Shown here: positions 39,596-49,132 of the stretch, in pieces | Numbering within the stretch: the stretch's first letter is position 1 | Layout: each line of letters opens with the position of its first letter | Assembly: GCF_000712295.1 (NCBI RefSeq) | Contig: NZ_JMKI01000004.1 | Span: 1 to 64,000, forward strand | Origin: Synergistes jonesii | GTDB taxonomy: Bacteria > Synergistota > Synergistia > Synergistales > Synergistaceae | Direction of reading: 5' to 3' | Length of the DNA stretch: 64,000 bases | Position numbers and translations under genes: made by a program | The notes under the pieces: generated by a model | What the model saw: only the letters and a program-made list of their open reading frames with translations | Told to the model about the DNA's origin: nothing | The model's database searches: none

Positions 39596-41038
39596 ATGAA
39601 AGGAAAAGTTAAAAAATTTCTTGCCGCCTCGGCGTTGGCGCTGCTCTGTGCGCTGCGCTGCGCTGCAGCCTCAGCGGCCGACGGCGACGTGCCGCTCGCT
39701 GCGGCGTACGAGGACGAAAGCGGCTCGCGCGTCGCGCTGCCCGAGGGAGCCTTCGTCAGGAGCGGCGCGCTTTGGGCGCCGCTGGACGCGCTTAGATTGA
39801 TGGGGGCGCCGGCGGCGCTCGGCGAAAACAAAAAGAGCGCCGTGATAAAGGTGGAAAATCCCGCCGATGCCTTCGACATACCGGCGCTCGCCCAGCTGGC
39901 GGGCGGCGCGCTGTCGCTCGACTTCCCGCTGATCCGCGTCGGCGAGGCGTATTTTTTCAACATGACGGGGATGCAGAATCTCGTCAAGCTCGATTACAGA
40001 ATCGAAAGCGGCAGCGTGATATTCACGCCCAACGCCAGCGCAAAAGCCTACCTGCGCGGCGAGGCGGCGAAGCCTGAGCCGAAGGACGGCAAACTCACGC
40101 TCGTATGGGAGCACGTCGCCGCCGAAAATCCCGACCTCGGCGCGCAGGCACCGATTCCCGGGCTCGACGTGATCTCGCCGACCTGGTTCAATCTAAAGGA
40201 CGCCGGAGGCGGCATGGCGAACAGGGCCTCCTTCGCCTACGTCGAGGCGGCGCACAGAAGGGGCTATCTCGTATGGGCCCTCGTCTCGAACAGCTTCAAC
40301 GCTCAGATGTCGTCGTCGTTTTTCAGAAACGCACGTGCGATGAATCTTTTTATCGCACGCCTGCTGATTTACGCGAAGCTCTACGGGCTCGACGGCGTCA
40401 ACCTCGACTTCGAGGGGCTCGACGAGGTGGACAGGGCGAACTTCGTCGGCTTCGTATCGCGGCTATCGGAGTTCCTGCGCACGGAGGGGCTGACTTTTTC
40501 CGTCGACGTCTTCATACCGGCCAACACGAAGTCGTCGCGCAGCCACGACCGCGCGGCGCTCGCGAAGTACGCCGACTATATAATGCTGATGGCTTACGAC
40601 GAACACTGGCGCACCTGCAAGGTGGCCGGCTCCGTCGCGTCGCTGCCGTGGGTCGCGCGCGCGGTGGAGGGCGCCCTCGCCGAGGGGGTGCCGGCGGAGA
40701 AGCTCGTGCTCGGGGTGCCCTTCTATATGAGGCGCTGGGAGGAGACGCGCGGTCCCGGCGGCGTAAGCGTCAAGGGCTACACGCTGACGATGGCCGGCGC
40801 CGAAGAGATTTTGGCGCGGCGCGGGCTGACGATGCAGTGGCTCCCGTCGGCCGGGCAGAATTATTTCGCCTATTCGGCCGACGGCAAGGTGCAGAAAATA
40901 TGGGTCGAGGACGCCGCGTCGATAGCCAAAAAGCTCGAACTCGTGCAGAAGCACGGCCTGGCCGGGATGGCGGCCTGGCGCAAGGGGCACGAAAAGCCGC
41001 AGGTGTGGGACGTGATTTCCGAGATGATGGGAAAATAA
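39596..41038 (+). CDS. Exported GH18-like glycosidase with copper-amine-oxidase-like N-terminal domain
   Basis: 480 residues from ATG 39596 (AAGGAG upstream). A signal peptide (LAASALALLCALRCAAASA) is followed by a copper amine oxidase N-like domain (about 30-150; FVRSGALWAPLDALRLMGAP) and a GH18 catalytic domain with the acid/base Glu in YGLDGVNLDFEGLDEVD (DxxDxDxE pattern partly kept: Asp, Asp, Glu). It resembles YaaH/SleL-type enzymes that act on muramic-delta-lactam or GlcNAc linkages of peptidoglycan. This organism is not known to sporulate, so wall remodelling is more likely. Confidence 0.82.
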   Translation: MKGKVKKFLAASALALLCALRCAAASAADGDVPLAAAYEDESGSRVALPEGAFVRSGALWAPLDALRLMGAPAALGENKKSAVIKVENPADAFDIPALAQLAGGALSLDFPLIRVGEAYFFNMTGMQNLVKLDYRIESGSVIFTPNASAKAYLRGEAAKPEPKDGKLTLVWEHVAAENPDLGAQAPIPGLDVISPTWFNLKDAGGGMANRASFAYVEAAHRRGYLVWALVSNSFNAQMSSSFFRNARAMNLFIARLLIYAKLYGLDGVNLDFEGLDEVDRANFVGFVSRLSEFLRTEGLTFSVDVFIPANTKSSRSHDRAALAKYADYIMLMAYDEHWRTCKVAGSVASLPWVARAVEGALAEGVPAEKLVLGVPFYMRRWEETRGPGGVSVKGYTLTMAGAEEILARRGLTMQWLPSAGQNYFAYSADGKVQKIWVEDAASIAKKLELVQKHGLAGMAAWRKGHEKPQVWDVISEMMGK

Positions 41039-41116
41039 AAGATTAAAAGCGCCTGCAGAAGCGTCGTGCCGTAGCGTTCGTCCAGCGCTCCGGCATGGCG
41101 TTTTTAATCGTTTTTA

Positions 41117-43033
41117 TTACCAGCCGGAGCCGCCGCCCCCGCCGCCTCCGCCGCCGGAGAAGCCCCCGCCGCCGGAGCCCGATGATATTGTCGGCGAGAA
41201 TTCCGGCTTCGGCATGCCGGCCGCGACGCTCGACGATAGCGAGTCCGTGAAATTCCCGAAGCCGCCGCTCATGAAGAGGTACGGCGACGGGCCGTCGTAC
41301 CACTGAGGCGTGTAATCCGCCGCTTCGAGCACCTTGGCGAAGCGCTCTCCCCACGTTTTCGCGGCGCCCATCGCCACCGCGTAAGGCAGCAGCCTCTCGT
41401 AGACCTCCGGCGTATCCTCCGGAGCGTTGAACATTTCCAGCCGCTCCTTCTCGGCCGTCGCGACGTACATATAAAGCCCCTCTATCTCGCTGTGAAGCTC
41501 TTTGCCGCGCTTAGTCCTGCGCAGCGAAAGGGGGCGCAGCGTCGCGGTCTGCGCCGCAGAGGCGATAAAGGGCAGCACCGTCAGCAGCGGGCCCCTCTCT
41601 CCGCCGTAGGCCGCCGACGCGAAAAAGGCCGCGATCACGGCCGGCAGCAGCGACGCGAGCGTTCCCTTCGCCTTCGCCGCTAAGCTGTCGGCCGGCGCCG
41701 GCTTCCTCGCAAAGGAGATCAGCATCACGCCGCCGCCGAGCAGAGCGGCGGCGGCCGCTGCGCCCCACGACTGTCCTGTGAAGGGCAGCGTCGACGCGAC
41801 GCCCGCCGCGAAGATAAGCGCTCCCGTGACGCAGAAGCTGAAATTGTCCACCGTAAGCCCGCGCGCAAGCGCGTTGACGGCGCCGCGCAGCGCTGCGTTC
41901 GCACGCGCTATGCTCTCTGAGTTGTTTTTGTCGATGGCAAGCTCCTCCCGCCCCGAGCTTGCTGGGAAAAGTCGGCGCAGCAGGACTTCCTCGTCGTGCG
42001 TCAGCTTGGCGTCGCTTTCGAGCCTGTGCAGGTAAAACTTTTTGTCCTTCCCGATGCCGAAGAGACCGCCTCCGCTCTCCCTTTCCTCGATCTTCAGCGC
42101 CCCCTTGACCGCGAGATCGATCAGATCTGCCGAAATGGAGATGCGGTCGAACACGGAATTTCTGACGCGGCGCACGAACGCCGGCGAAGAGGCGTCGGGC
42201 GGGTAGAAGCGCGGTATGACGGCGGGAGCGTCGTCATCCTTCAGCTTCGACAGAGAGAAGAAGAACCAGACGCAGGAGAGCAGCAGCGTGCCGAAGGCTA
42301 TCGCGTGCTGCGCGCGCTCGTTGCCGAAGGGCGACGGAGGCGGCGCTACGATTCCTTTTTTCCACGTGTAGACTACGGTGAGCCCCTCGCCGGCCGCGAG
42401 GGCGCGGGTCGTCGCGACTCCGTTTTCCCCGACGCGCTTGGCGTCGGCGGCGTCCCCCTTTTCTCCGTAGCGCCCCGTGTACCATTCGACGGAGCGGAAC
42501 TTCTCGCCGGAAAACCTTTCCGGGAGCCGGACTGTGCAGGAGGCGCGCAGAATCGGCCACGACCAGCCGTTGCCGGTGACGTTCCAGTAGAGCTCGTCGA
42601 ACTCGTCGAAGAAGCCGACTTGAAGAGTCGTCTTGTAGCTTATCTCGAAGGTGTGCGGACCGCGCGGGATGATGCCGTTAGGGTCGCCTATCCTGACGTT
42701 CGCGTAGCTCCCGTCGTCCGATATTTCAAATGGCGTGCTTCCGCCGTCGAGCGTCGCGCCCGTCACGCTGAAGCCGACCCTGAAGCTTCGTCCGCCCGCG
42801 TCCTTGCATCTAAGCGGGAAGTGCCTTATGATGCCGCGCTTTATGGAGATATTTTCGACGTTGATCCTTATCGTCTCAGTCACGGAGAGCGAGCTGTCCT
42901 CGTGAATCTGTATACTGCTCTCGAAGTCGGTTATCTCCTCTGAGGCGAGGGAAGGGGGCGCCGCGAAGGCCAGCGAAAAAAGCAGCAGGGCCAAGCAGAG
43001 CATTATTTTTCTTATCTCTTTTGTGCGGCGCAT
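41117..43033 (-). CDS. DUF2207 membrane protein with Gly-rich C-terminus
   Basis: A 638-residue protein with a signal peptide (IMLCLALLLFSLAFAAPPSL), an N-terminal DUF2207 domain (ITDFESSIQIHEDSSLSVTE; GIIRHFPLRC), membrane spans near residues 240-260 and 400-460, and a GGGGFSGGGGGGGGGSGW tail. The family is of unknown function and is predicted to sit in the envelope with the N-terminal domain outside. The tail is typical of the family. Confidence 0.85.
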   Translation of the reverse strand: MRRTKEIRKIMLCLALLLFSLAFAAPPSLASEEITDFESSIQIHEDSSLSVTETIRINVENISIKRGIIRHFPLRCKDAGGRSFRVGFSVTGATLDGGSTPFEISDDGSYANVRIGDPNGIIPRGPHTFEISYKTTLQVGFFDEFDELYWNVTGNGWSWPILRASCTVRLPERFSGEKFRSVEWYTGRYGEKGDAADAKRVGENGVATTRALAAGEGLTVVYTWKKGIVAPPPSPFGNERAQHAIAFGTLLLSCVWFFFSLSKLKDDDAPAVIPRFYPPDASSPAFVRRVRNSVFDRISISADLIDLAVKGALKIEERESGGGLFGIGKDKKFYLHRLESDAKLTHDEEVLLRRLFPASSGREELAIDKNNSESIARANAALRGAVNALARGLTVDNFSFCVTGALIFAAGVASTLPFTGQSWGAAAAAALLGGGVMLISFARKPAPADSLAAKAKGTLASLLPAVIAAFFASAAYGGERGPLLTVLPFIASAAQTATLRPLSLRRTKRGKELHSEIEGLYMYVATAEKERLEMFNAPEDTPEVYERLLPYAVAMGAAKTWGERFAKVLEAADYTPQWYDGPSPYLFMSGGFGNFTDSLSSSVAAGMPKPEFSPTISSGSGGGGFSGGGGGGGGGSGW

Positions 43034-43150
43034 GAAAAAATTCCCCCCGTGTCGTCGAAATACGAGTCGATTATACCGCGAGCGGCGCGTTACGTGTTAA
43101 TATTTACGCTGTAGATACACGACGACTGAATGACTGCGGAGGATTTTACG

Positions 43151-43435
43151 ATGATAGTGAGACTCGTATCAGAAGAAGGGGAGATGCGCACTGCGAAGGT
43201 GGGCTTCAGCTGGACGGTATTCTTTTTCGGCTTCCTCGTCCCGATATGCCGCGGCGACGCCAAATGGGCCGTCATCATGTTCGCCGCTAGCGTGCTGACG
43301 CTCTTCCTCGCGCAGATGGTCTTCTGCTTCACTTATAACGGCACCTATATAAGGGAGCTGCTAGCGAAGGGCTTCCGCCCGGGCGACGATTATTCGCGGG
43401 CCGTGCTTGTAGCGAAGGGGTATATAGCGGGGTAG
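43151..43435 (+). CDS. Small membrane protein, 94 aa
   Basis: 94 residues from ATG 43151, with GGAGG eight bases upstream. Two hydrophobic segments (TVFFFGFLVPICRGDAKWAV; IMFAASVLTLFLAQMVFCFT) and a C-terminal NGTYIRELLAKGFRPG. The pattern of a short N-terminal strand, two close spans and a YIRELLAKG helix resembles small DUF2628-type proteins. Function unknown. Confidence 0.65.
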   Translation: MIVRLVSEEGEMRTAKVGFSWTVFFFGFLVPICRGDAKWAVIMFAASVLTLFLAQMVFCFTYNGTYIRELLAKGFRPGDDYSRAVLVAKGYIAG

Positions 43436-43576
43436 GCCGCCAGTCGCACGCGGCGTTAAGAGCGCTGGAAAAAATAAAAAATTTCCGCGCAGAGCGCCGC
43501 AGATTTTTTGAACGCGGCCGCGCGCGGAAAAATTTTTGCAGGTAAAGGCTTCGTCGCCGATGAGCCGTCGGGCTCG

Positions 43577-44746
43577 TCAGCGGTTTTTTGCCAGCTCTTT
43601 TATCGCATCTACGGTATAATCTATTTCCTCCTTCGTGTTGAAGCAGCCGGGCGACAGCCGCAGCGCGCCCTGCGGGAAGGTGCCGAGCGTCTTGTGGGCG
43701 AGCGGCGAGCAGTGGAGCCCGGGGCGCCCCTCTACCCCGTAACGCTCGGAAAGGTCGCGCGCCAGCAGCCCGTTGTCGATCCCGTCTATGTTGAAGGAGT
43801 AGACGGGCAGCCGCGGAGCTTCGTCGTACAGCGGCCCCGTGAGCCTCATCCCCTCTATCGAAAGCAGCCCCTCTTCGAGGCGCCTTCCCAGTTCGTTTTC
43901 TTTTTCCGCGATAGCGGCCGCGGTCCGCTTTTCGATGTATTCGAACGCCGCGTCGAGTCCCGCGACGCCGGGAAGGTTCTGCGTGCCTGCTTCGAATTTG
44001 TCCGGCATTAGGCTCGGCTGTGTCTCTTCGTGCGACAGGCTGCCGGTGCCGCCCTCGAGGAGCGGCGCGCACTCTTCCGCGAACTCCGGCTTCCATACGA
44101 TCCCCCCAGTCCCCTGCGGCCCGAGCAGCCCCTTGTGCCCGGTGAAGCAGAGCGCCGCTACGCCGAGCGCGCCCGCGTTTATCTCCAGTATCCCGGCCGT
44201 CTGTGCGCAATCGAGCACGAGCGGCACGCCGCGCTTCGCACAGATATGCGCCGCTTCCTCTATCGGCTGGACGGAGCCGCAGACGTTGCTGCAGTGCGTC
44301 ATCACGACGAGGTCCGCCCTTTCGCGCAGAGCTTCTTCGAGAGTTTCGGGGGCGAGGAAGCCGCGCAGGGAGCACTGCATTATCCCGACGTGGACGCCGC
44401 GCGCTTCAAGCTCGCGCAGCGGACGGATCACGGAATTGTGCTCCACCGAGGTCGTCAGCACGCGCATCCCCTCTTTAAGGAAGCCCTTAAGCACGACGTT
44501 CATCGAATGGGTCACGTTCTGCGTCAACGTCACATACTGCGGCGCGGCTTTTTCGTAGCCGCCGAACATTTTCGCCGCGCGCTCTCGCGCCGTGAAGAGT
44601 ATGTCGAGGCTCCTGAGGTCGCGCTCAGACGCCGAGCCGCGCGACGCGTTCGCTCCGGCGAGCGTCATGAATTTGTATACGGCGTCGGAGACCTCCGGCG
44701 GCTTCGGCCACGTCGTCGCCGCATTGTTAAGGTATACGTGCCTCAT
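43577..44746 (-). CDS. Aminotransferase class V, cysteine desulfurase-like
   Basis: A 389-residue PLP enzyme: YLNNAATTWPKP at the start, the PLP Lys in CFTGHKGLLGPQGTGG, and a distal GLHCSPLAHKTLGTFPQGAL with the candidate catalytic Cys. It belongs to the cysteine desulfurase family subgroup (TIGR01977 type) commonly found next to yedF. It would release sulfur or selenium from cysteine or selenocysteine. The gene starts one base after the yedF stop. Confidence 0.88.
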   Translation of the reverse strand: MRHVYLNNAATTWPKPPEVSDAVYKFMTLAGANASRGSASERDLRSLDILFTARERAAKMFGGYEKAAPQYVTLTQNVTHSMNVVLKGFLKEGMRVLTTSVEHNSVIRPLRELEARGVHVGIMQCSLRGFLAPETLEEALRERADLVVMTHCSNVCGSVQPIEEAAHICAKRGVPLVLDCAQTAGILEINAGALGVAALCFTGHKGLLGPQGTGGIVWKPEFAEECAPLLEGGTGSLSHEETQPSLMPDKFEAGTQNLPGVAGLDAAFEYIEKRTAAAIAEKENELGRRLEEGLLSIEGMRLTGPLYDEAPRLPVYSFNIDGIDNGLLARDLSERYGVEGRPGLHCSPLAHKTLGTFPQGALRLSPGCFNTKEEIDYTVDAIKELAKNR

Positions 44747-44747
44747 A

Positions 44748-45320
44748 TCAGCCGAGGACTATCGGCTTTTCCGCTCCGAATACGGACTCGGATATCTCGA
44801 ACATGTTGGATATCGCGCCGACCGCCACGCGCTCGGTTATCCCGAAGTGCTTCGCGCAGGTGCCGCACACGAGTATCTTCACGCCCTTCGCTTCGAGCGC
44901 CTTCAGCGTGTCGCAGACGGAATTTTCGGCGAGGGACATTTTGACTCCTTCGTTCATCAGAGCAATCACCGCCGGAGGAACGTCCGCCTTCGGTAGGGTG
45001 CCGATAAAGGCTTTCATAAGAGATTCGCCGAGGCCGTCCGAAGGGGCGCCGATTCTGTCCGACTTGAAAAGTATCGCCGTGCTCTTGAGCTTTTCACCCT
45101 TTGCCGCTTCGCCGCTTTTGACGCCGTTGATGTATATGCCGTTTTCCGCCTCTTTGCGCGAAGCGGCGTAGCCGCGGCTTTCAAAGAAGCGCGTAACGTT
45201 CCCCGCGGCGGTCTCGTTGTCTACGAGGACATGAATCTCCGTCGCGCCCTTGTCGGCTTCCTCCTTCGTCAGCAGCACCGGCTTCGGGCATTCAAGTCTT
45301 CTCGCGTCTATTTCGATCAT
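44748..45320 (-). CDS. yedF: Sulfur/selenium-transfer protein YedF (TusA plus DsrE domains)
   Basis: 190 residues from ATG 45320 (AAGGAG upstream). The N-terminus is a TusA/SirA domain with the active Cys in RRLECPKPVLLTKEE; the C-terminus is DsrE-like with GVKILVCGTCAKHFGI. This architecture is the selenium-metabolism type of YedF. With the desulfurase downstream it likely channels sulfane sulfur or selenium, for example to selenophosphate synthesis. The link to selenium is from the family, not visible here. Confidence 0.87.
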   Translation of the reverse strand: MIEIDARRLECPKPVLLTKEEADKGATEIHVLVDNETAAGNVTRFFESRGYAASRKEAENGIYINGVKSGEAAKGEKLKSTAILFKSDRIGAPSDGLGESLMKAFIGTLPKADVPPAVIALMNEGVKMSLAENSVCDTLKALEAKGVKILVCGTCAKHFGITERVAVGAISNMFEISESVFGAEKPIVLG

Positions 45321-45418
45321 CGCATATCGCTCCTTAAAAATAAAATCGCCGCCGAACACGAGCCGTCCCCGGCCGCGGCCACGGCGGCTGTTATATTATA
45401 CGTTATGCGGCGCCGCTT

Positions 45419-47071
45419 TTATTCGCCGCCGTGCAGATATTCTATGAATTTTTCTACTATGTGCGGGTCGAGCCGGCTGCCAGCCTTTGCGCGCAGCGCC
45501 GCCGTGACGTCGTCTTTGTCCGGCAACACGCGCCCCGGCCACGGGCGCGTAAGCTCGTTCCATTCTTCGACGACGGCGTATATCCTGGCGCCGAGCGGAA
45601 TCGAGCTGCCGGATATCCTACGCGGGAAGCCGGAGCCGTCCCAGCTTTCGTTCCAGCTGTACGCTATCGGCGCCGCGGGGCGCAGAAGTTCCACACCGTT
45701 CATGAGATCCTTGGTGCGGATGGGATATTTTTTATATTCGCGCTCTTCGGCCGGCGAGAGCGGCGTCTTCTTGTAGAGAAGCGAATGCGGAAGCGTGATC
45801 ATCCCCATTTTGGCGAAGAGCGAACCCGTGTAGATATAAACGAGTTCTTCTTCCTCCATCCCCAAATAAGCGGCGAATTTGCGCGCCTCACGCGCTCCGC
45901 GCAGCACCGCCGAGCGCGACGCCCTGTCGTCTTCGCGCCAAAACACCGTCGCTATATCTTCGAGCGTCTTCATGCAGAGCCGGCTGCCCGCTTCGGAGAA
46001 TCGCTTGTAGACCGAAAGTGTTATGTCGTCCACCCTGTTCTTCTCGCCCTGCCTGAATTCAAAGAAGGCTATGGAATCGTTCAGCGTGCGCTGCAGCTCC
46101 GCAATCTCGTCGCGCTTTTTGTCTACCGTGACGCCGTATGTGTCGCCGCCGTCGCCGCGGATTGTTTCGACCTCGTGCCGCAGGCGGACGAGCCGCGCCG
46201 TGACCTGCTCTTTCATAAAGAGGCCGAAGAGGAAGACCACTGCCGCAGCCGCTGCGCCGAGCGCGAGAAAGAGCATCTGAAGCCGACGCTTCGCTTCGCG
46301 GATGTCGACGTTGGGCGATACGCACGTGATCCAGAAGGCCGGGGCGCCTGTATAGTCGCGGACGAGCGCGCTTCCGCGTATGTAAGAGCTTGAAGGGTCG
46401 TTGTCGAGCCGCCTGCCGGGCAGCTCCATTTCTTTTTCTTTCGGCGTCACCGGTACTATCGCGAAGGTGAAGTCGAGAGAGTTGGAGATGATTTGAATCA
46501 TCTTCGGAGAGAGGGCCATCGTAGCTATCAGGGAGCCGGCTTCCGCGCCTCCTTTGTTGGAGCGGCGGATGCGCTTCACCGCGAAGAGTATCGGTTCGCC
46601 GCCCTTCATGATGACGCCGCTTGCGCCGTCTTCGGGTATGTTCCGCAAAAATTCCGCGCCGCCCTCGCCGGAGAATGCCTCTATCTCGCTTTCGGGCGAC
46701 GATTCGTCGTCTGGGGAGCTGTAGTCGCGGTAGAAGACGGCTTTCCCGTCGTTGTCGAGGAATATCAGGGAAGATACCCCTATCTCCGTGAGCACCGCGC
46801 GGTTCATGTAAATATTCGGATAATCCGGGTTAGCGCCGGTCATGAAATCCCAAGCCTTATCGGAGTAGGCCCAGTTGCCGGCGATAGCGCTGAGCATGCG
46901 CTCTTCGCCCTTGAGCGTCAGATAGGTGCGCGAAAGGTTCCGTTCCATGCGCTCTCTGTCCGTTTGGTCCGCTGAGTCGACCAGAAAGCCTGTAAACATT
47001 ACGTCGAGCAGCAGAAGCGCCGCCAGGAGCACCGCTCCCAATATGATCTGCGCCTTACTTCTGAGAGTCAC
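45419..47071 (-). CDS. Membrane sensor: CHASE4 plus HAMP plus degenerate HD-GYP domain
   Basis: A 550-residue protein. A span near residues 8-30, then a CHASE4 extracellular sensor (WAYSDKAWDFMTGANPDYPN), a second span near 262-284, a HAMP-like linker, then a C-terminal HD-GYP-like domain (about 385-545). It keeps SLLYKKTPLSPAEEREYKKY and IPLGARIYAVVEEWNELT, but the HD pair is replaced (YIYTGSLFAKMG) and the later HH is replaced (YSWNESWDGSG). The metal ligands are therefore absent and it is unlikely to cleave cyclic-di-GMP; a binding or signalling role is more likely. GTG start with GGAGG eight bases upstream. Confidence 0.8.
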   Translation of the reverse strand: MTLRSKAQIILGAVLLAALLLLDVMFTGFLVDSADQTDRERMERNLSRTYLTLKGEERMLSAIAGNWAYSDKAWDFMTGANPDYPNIYMNRAVLTEIGVSSLIFLDNDGKAVFYRDYSSPDDESSPESEIEAFSGEGGAEFLRNIPEDGASGVIMKGGEPILFAVKRIRRSNKGGAEAGSLIATMALSPKMIQIISNSLDFTFAIVPVTPKEKEMELPGRRLDNDPSSSYIRGSALVRDYTGAPAFWITCVSPNVDIREAKRRLQMLFLALGAAAAAVVFLFGLFMKEQVTARLVRLRHEVETIRGDGGDTYGVTVDKKRDEIAELQRTLNDSIAFFEFRQGEKNRVDDITLSVYKRFSEAGSRLCMKTLEDIATVFWREDDRASRSAVLRGAREARKFAAYLGMEEEELVYIYTGSLFAKMGMITLPHSLLYKKTPLSPAEEREYKKYPIRTKDLMNGVELLRPAAPIAYSWNESWDGSGFPRRISGSSIPLGARIYAVVEEWNELTRPWPGRVLPDKDDVTAALRAKAGSRLDPHIVEKFIEYLHGGE

Positions 47072-47230
47072 CGCCGAATACCTCCAAGTAGAAAGAATTC
47101 ACTTGATTATCTGATTATGCATATATTGTAGCAGAAATCATTGAAAAAAACTGGGATTAGTGCCACAATGTCGACGATATACCGCAGGGAAATCATCGGG
47201 CGGAATTGTAATCAGGGGGCTGCTGGTTTG

Positions 47231-48061
47231 ATGGAAGACGGTGTTCTATCGTTTATAAGGGCGCGGTGCGTTTCTCGCGGAAAGCTGCCCGTCGTATCTC
47301 TTTCCGTCTGTCGCGAGGCGGCGGAGGAGTGCGGGGCTACTCTCCGCGAGGTCGAGATCGCCGCGCTTCACGCCGGCATATGTCCGTCGCGCTACGAGCG
47401 CACGATCGGCTCTTTGGGGGCGGAGGGGCAGGCGAGGCTTCTCGAAAGCTGCGCCGCCGTCGTAGGCTGCGGAGGACTCGGCGGCTGGATGATCGAGATA
47501 CTCGCGCGCGCCGGCGTCGGACGGCTCATCCTTATCGACGGAGACACGTTCGCCGAGAACAACCTGAATCGCCAGCTTTACGCGACGGAGGAGAATATCG
47601 GCGCGCCGAAGGCGCGCGCCGCCGCGGCGCGCGTAAAGGCGATCAATTCCAGCGTCGAGGCGGAGGCGCGCGAAGCTTTCATCGACGAGGCGAACGGCGA
47701 GGAACTGCTGCGCGACGCGGACGTCGTGCTCGACGCCCTTGACGGCAACAGGAGCAGGAGCGTTGTCTTCGGTGTCTGCGAAAAAATGAATGTACCGTTC
47801 GTGCACGGCGCCGTAGCAGGCTTCTTCGGAGAGGCCGCCGTGCTCCGCGCCGGCTGCGTCCCGCCGTGGGAGCGCGTAGGCGCGGAGGACAGAGGGATAG
47901 AAGCCGAGGTCGGCACCATGCCCTTCACCCCGCCTTTCGTCGCGTCGCTGCAGGCGGCCGAGGCGGTCAAAATTCTTGCCGGCGTAGGCGGCGGGGCGGA
48001 GCGTACGCTGCTCTGGTTCGACCTGCTGCGCCGCGACATGCAGAAATTAAAATTGATCTGA
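47231..48061 (+). CDS. ThiF/MoeB/HesA-family E1-like adenylyltransferase
   Basis: 276 residues from ATG 47231; the longer frame from 47141 lacks a good site. Nucleotide-binding AVVGCGGLGGWMIEILARAG, then LILIDGDTFAENNLNRQLYA, the E1 signature. An N-terminal ~80-residue extension precedes it. It would activate the C-terminus of a ubiquitin-like sulfur carrier (ThiS/MoaD type). The CxxC zinc pairs of canonical MoeB are not evident. Its carrier partner is not in the window. Confidence 0.85.
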   Translation: MEDGVLSFIRARCVSRGKLPVVSLSVCREAAEECGATLREVEIAALHAGICPSRYERTIGSLGAEGQARLLESCAAVVGCGGLGGWMIEILARAGVGRLILIDGDTFAENNLNRQLYATEENIGAPKARAAAARVKAINSSVEAEAREAFIDEANGEELLRDADVVLDALDGNRSRSVVFGVCEKMNVPFVHGAVAGFFGEAAVLRAGCVPPWERVGAEDRGIEAEVGTMPFTPPFVASLQAAEAVKILAGVGGGAERTLLWFDLLRRDMQKLKLI

Positions 48062-48124
48062 AGCACGCGTGCGTCCGCCGAAAATTTTTCGGCGGACGCG
48101 CCGTCGAAGGCGGAGCTGAAATAA

Positions 48125-49132
48125 ATGAAAGAAAAAATAATCCTTGACGCTCATTTCGATATGCTGCTCGACGTGCTGGCGTTCCGCAGGCGCGGCGAGC
48201 GCTCCGTGCTTGAGAGGCGCTTTTTGCCGGATCTCCGCGCCGGAGGCGTGAACGTGGTCGTCTGCTCGATATTTATCCTCGACGAGCTGCTGCCGGAGGG
48301 AGCTCTGCGCAACGCGCTGGATCAGATATCGGCGCTGCGCGCCGACCTTGACGAATCTCCTTCCTTCGCGCTCTGCGTCAGCGCGCGCGGATGCCGCGAA
48401 GCAGCGGCCTCCGGACGGGTCGCGCTCTTCCTCTCTCTTGAGGGGGTTGAGCCGCTCGGGCGCGACATACTGCTGCTGCGCGTATTTTACGAGCTCGGCG
48501 TGCGGCTAGTCGGCCTTTCGTGGTCGCGCCGCAATTACGCCTGCGACGGAGTCTCCTTCGACGAGGCTGCGCCGGCGTCTTCGCAGGGCTCTCTCACCTC
48601 CTTCGGGAGGGAGCTCGTAGCAGAGGCCTGCCGCCTTGGGATGGTCGCCGACGTGAGCCATCTCAACGACGCCGGCTTTCGCGAGGTCTGCGATATGCTG
48701 GGGGAAAGGGGGCTGCCGTTCATCGCGTCGCATTCGAACTGCCGCGAGCTCGCGCCCTCTCCGCGCAACCTCGCCGAATGGCAGCTCGAAGCGCTTGCCG
48801 CGGCGGGCGGTGCCATTGGGATGAACGCCTACGGCCCCTTCGTCGCGGTCGAGCGGCGTGAACGGACGCCCGAGACCCTATTCGCGCATCTTGATAGTAT
48901 AATAAAGAGATACGGCGCGCGCAGCGCCGGCATAGGCTTGGACCTCTGCGCCTGCCTCGAATCGCTCTCCGGCGGCTATGACGAAGGGGGCGACACGGAC
49001 CTCTTCAAAAATCACGCCGAAGCGGGCGAGCGCTTCATAAAAATGATTCGCGAGAGGCTCAGCGCCGACGACGCGGACGCAGTGCTGGGAGAGAATTTTC
49101 TGCGCGTCTTTGAGAGGGTGATCGGCCAATGA
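48125..49132 (+). CDS. Membrane dipeptidase-like metallohydrolase, peptidase M19
   Basis: A 335-residue protein with M19 zinc-ligand motifs: LDAHFDMLLD (residues 7-16), SLEGVEPLG with the bridging Glu, VADVSHLND, FIASHSNCREL and GIGLDLCACL. M19 enzymes cleave dipeptides, including D-residue ones. It has no signal peptide, so it is probably cytoplasmic. Its stop overlaps the next ATG. Confidence 0.9.
   Translation: MKEKIILDAHFDMLLDVLAFRRRGERSVLERRFLPDLRAGGVNVVVCSIFILDELLPEGALRNALDQISALRADLDESPSFALCVSARGCREAAASGRVALFLSLEGVEPLGRDILLLRVFYELGVRLVGLSWSRRNYACDGVSFDEAAPASSQGSLTSFGRELVAEACRLGMVADVSHLNDAGFREVCDMLGERGLPFIASHSNCRELAPSPRNLAEWQLEALAAAGGAIGMNAYGPFVAVERRERTPETLFAHLDSIIKRYGARSAGIGLDLCACLESLSGGYDEGGDTDLFKNHAEAGERFIKMIRERLSADDADAVLGENFLRVFERVIGQ

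Noticed and set aside
32923-43033. Very long open frames on the opposite strand of GC-rich genes (for example within UPF0182 and the tail nozzle gene)
   Set aside because: They are antisense shadows caused by GC-rich codons, lack ribosome-binding sites, and match no family, while the sense genes are clear.
43436-43576. Small RNA gene between the small membrane protein and the desulfurase
   Set aside because: The region holds an AT/GC inverted repeat (TTTCCGCGC/GCGCGGAAA) that fits a bidirectional terminator between convergent genes; no promoter is evident.
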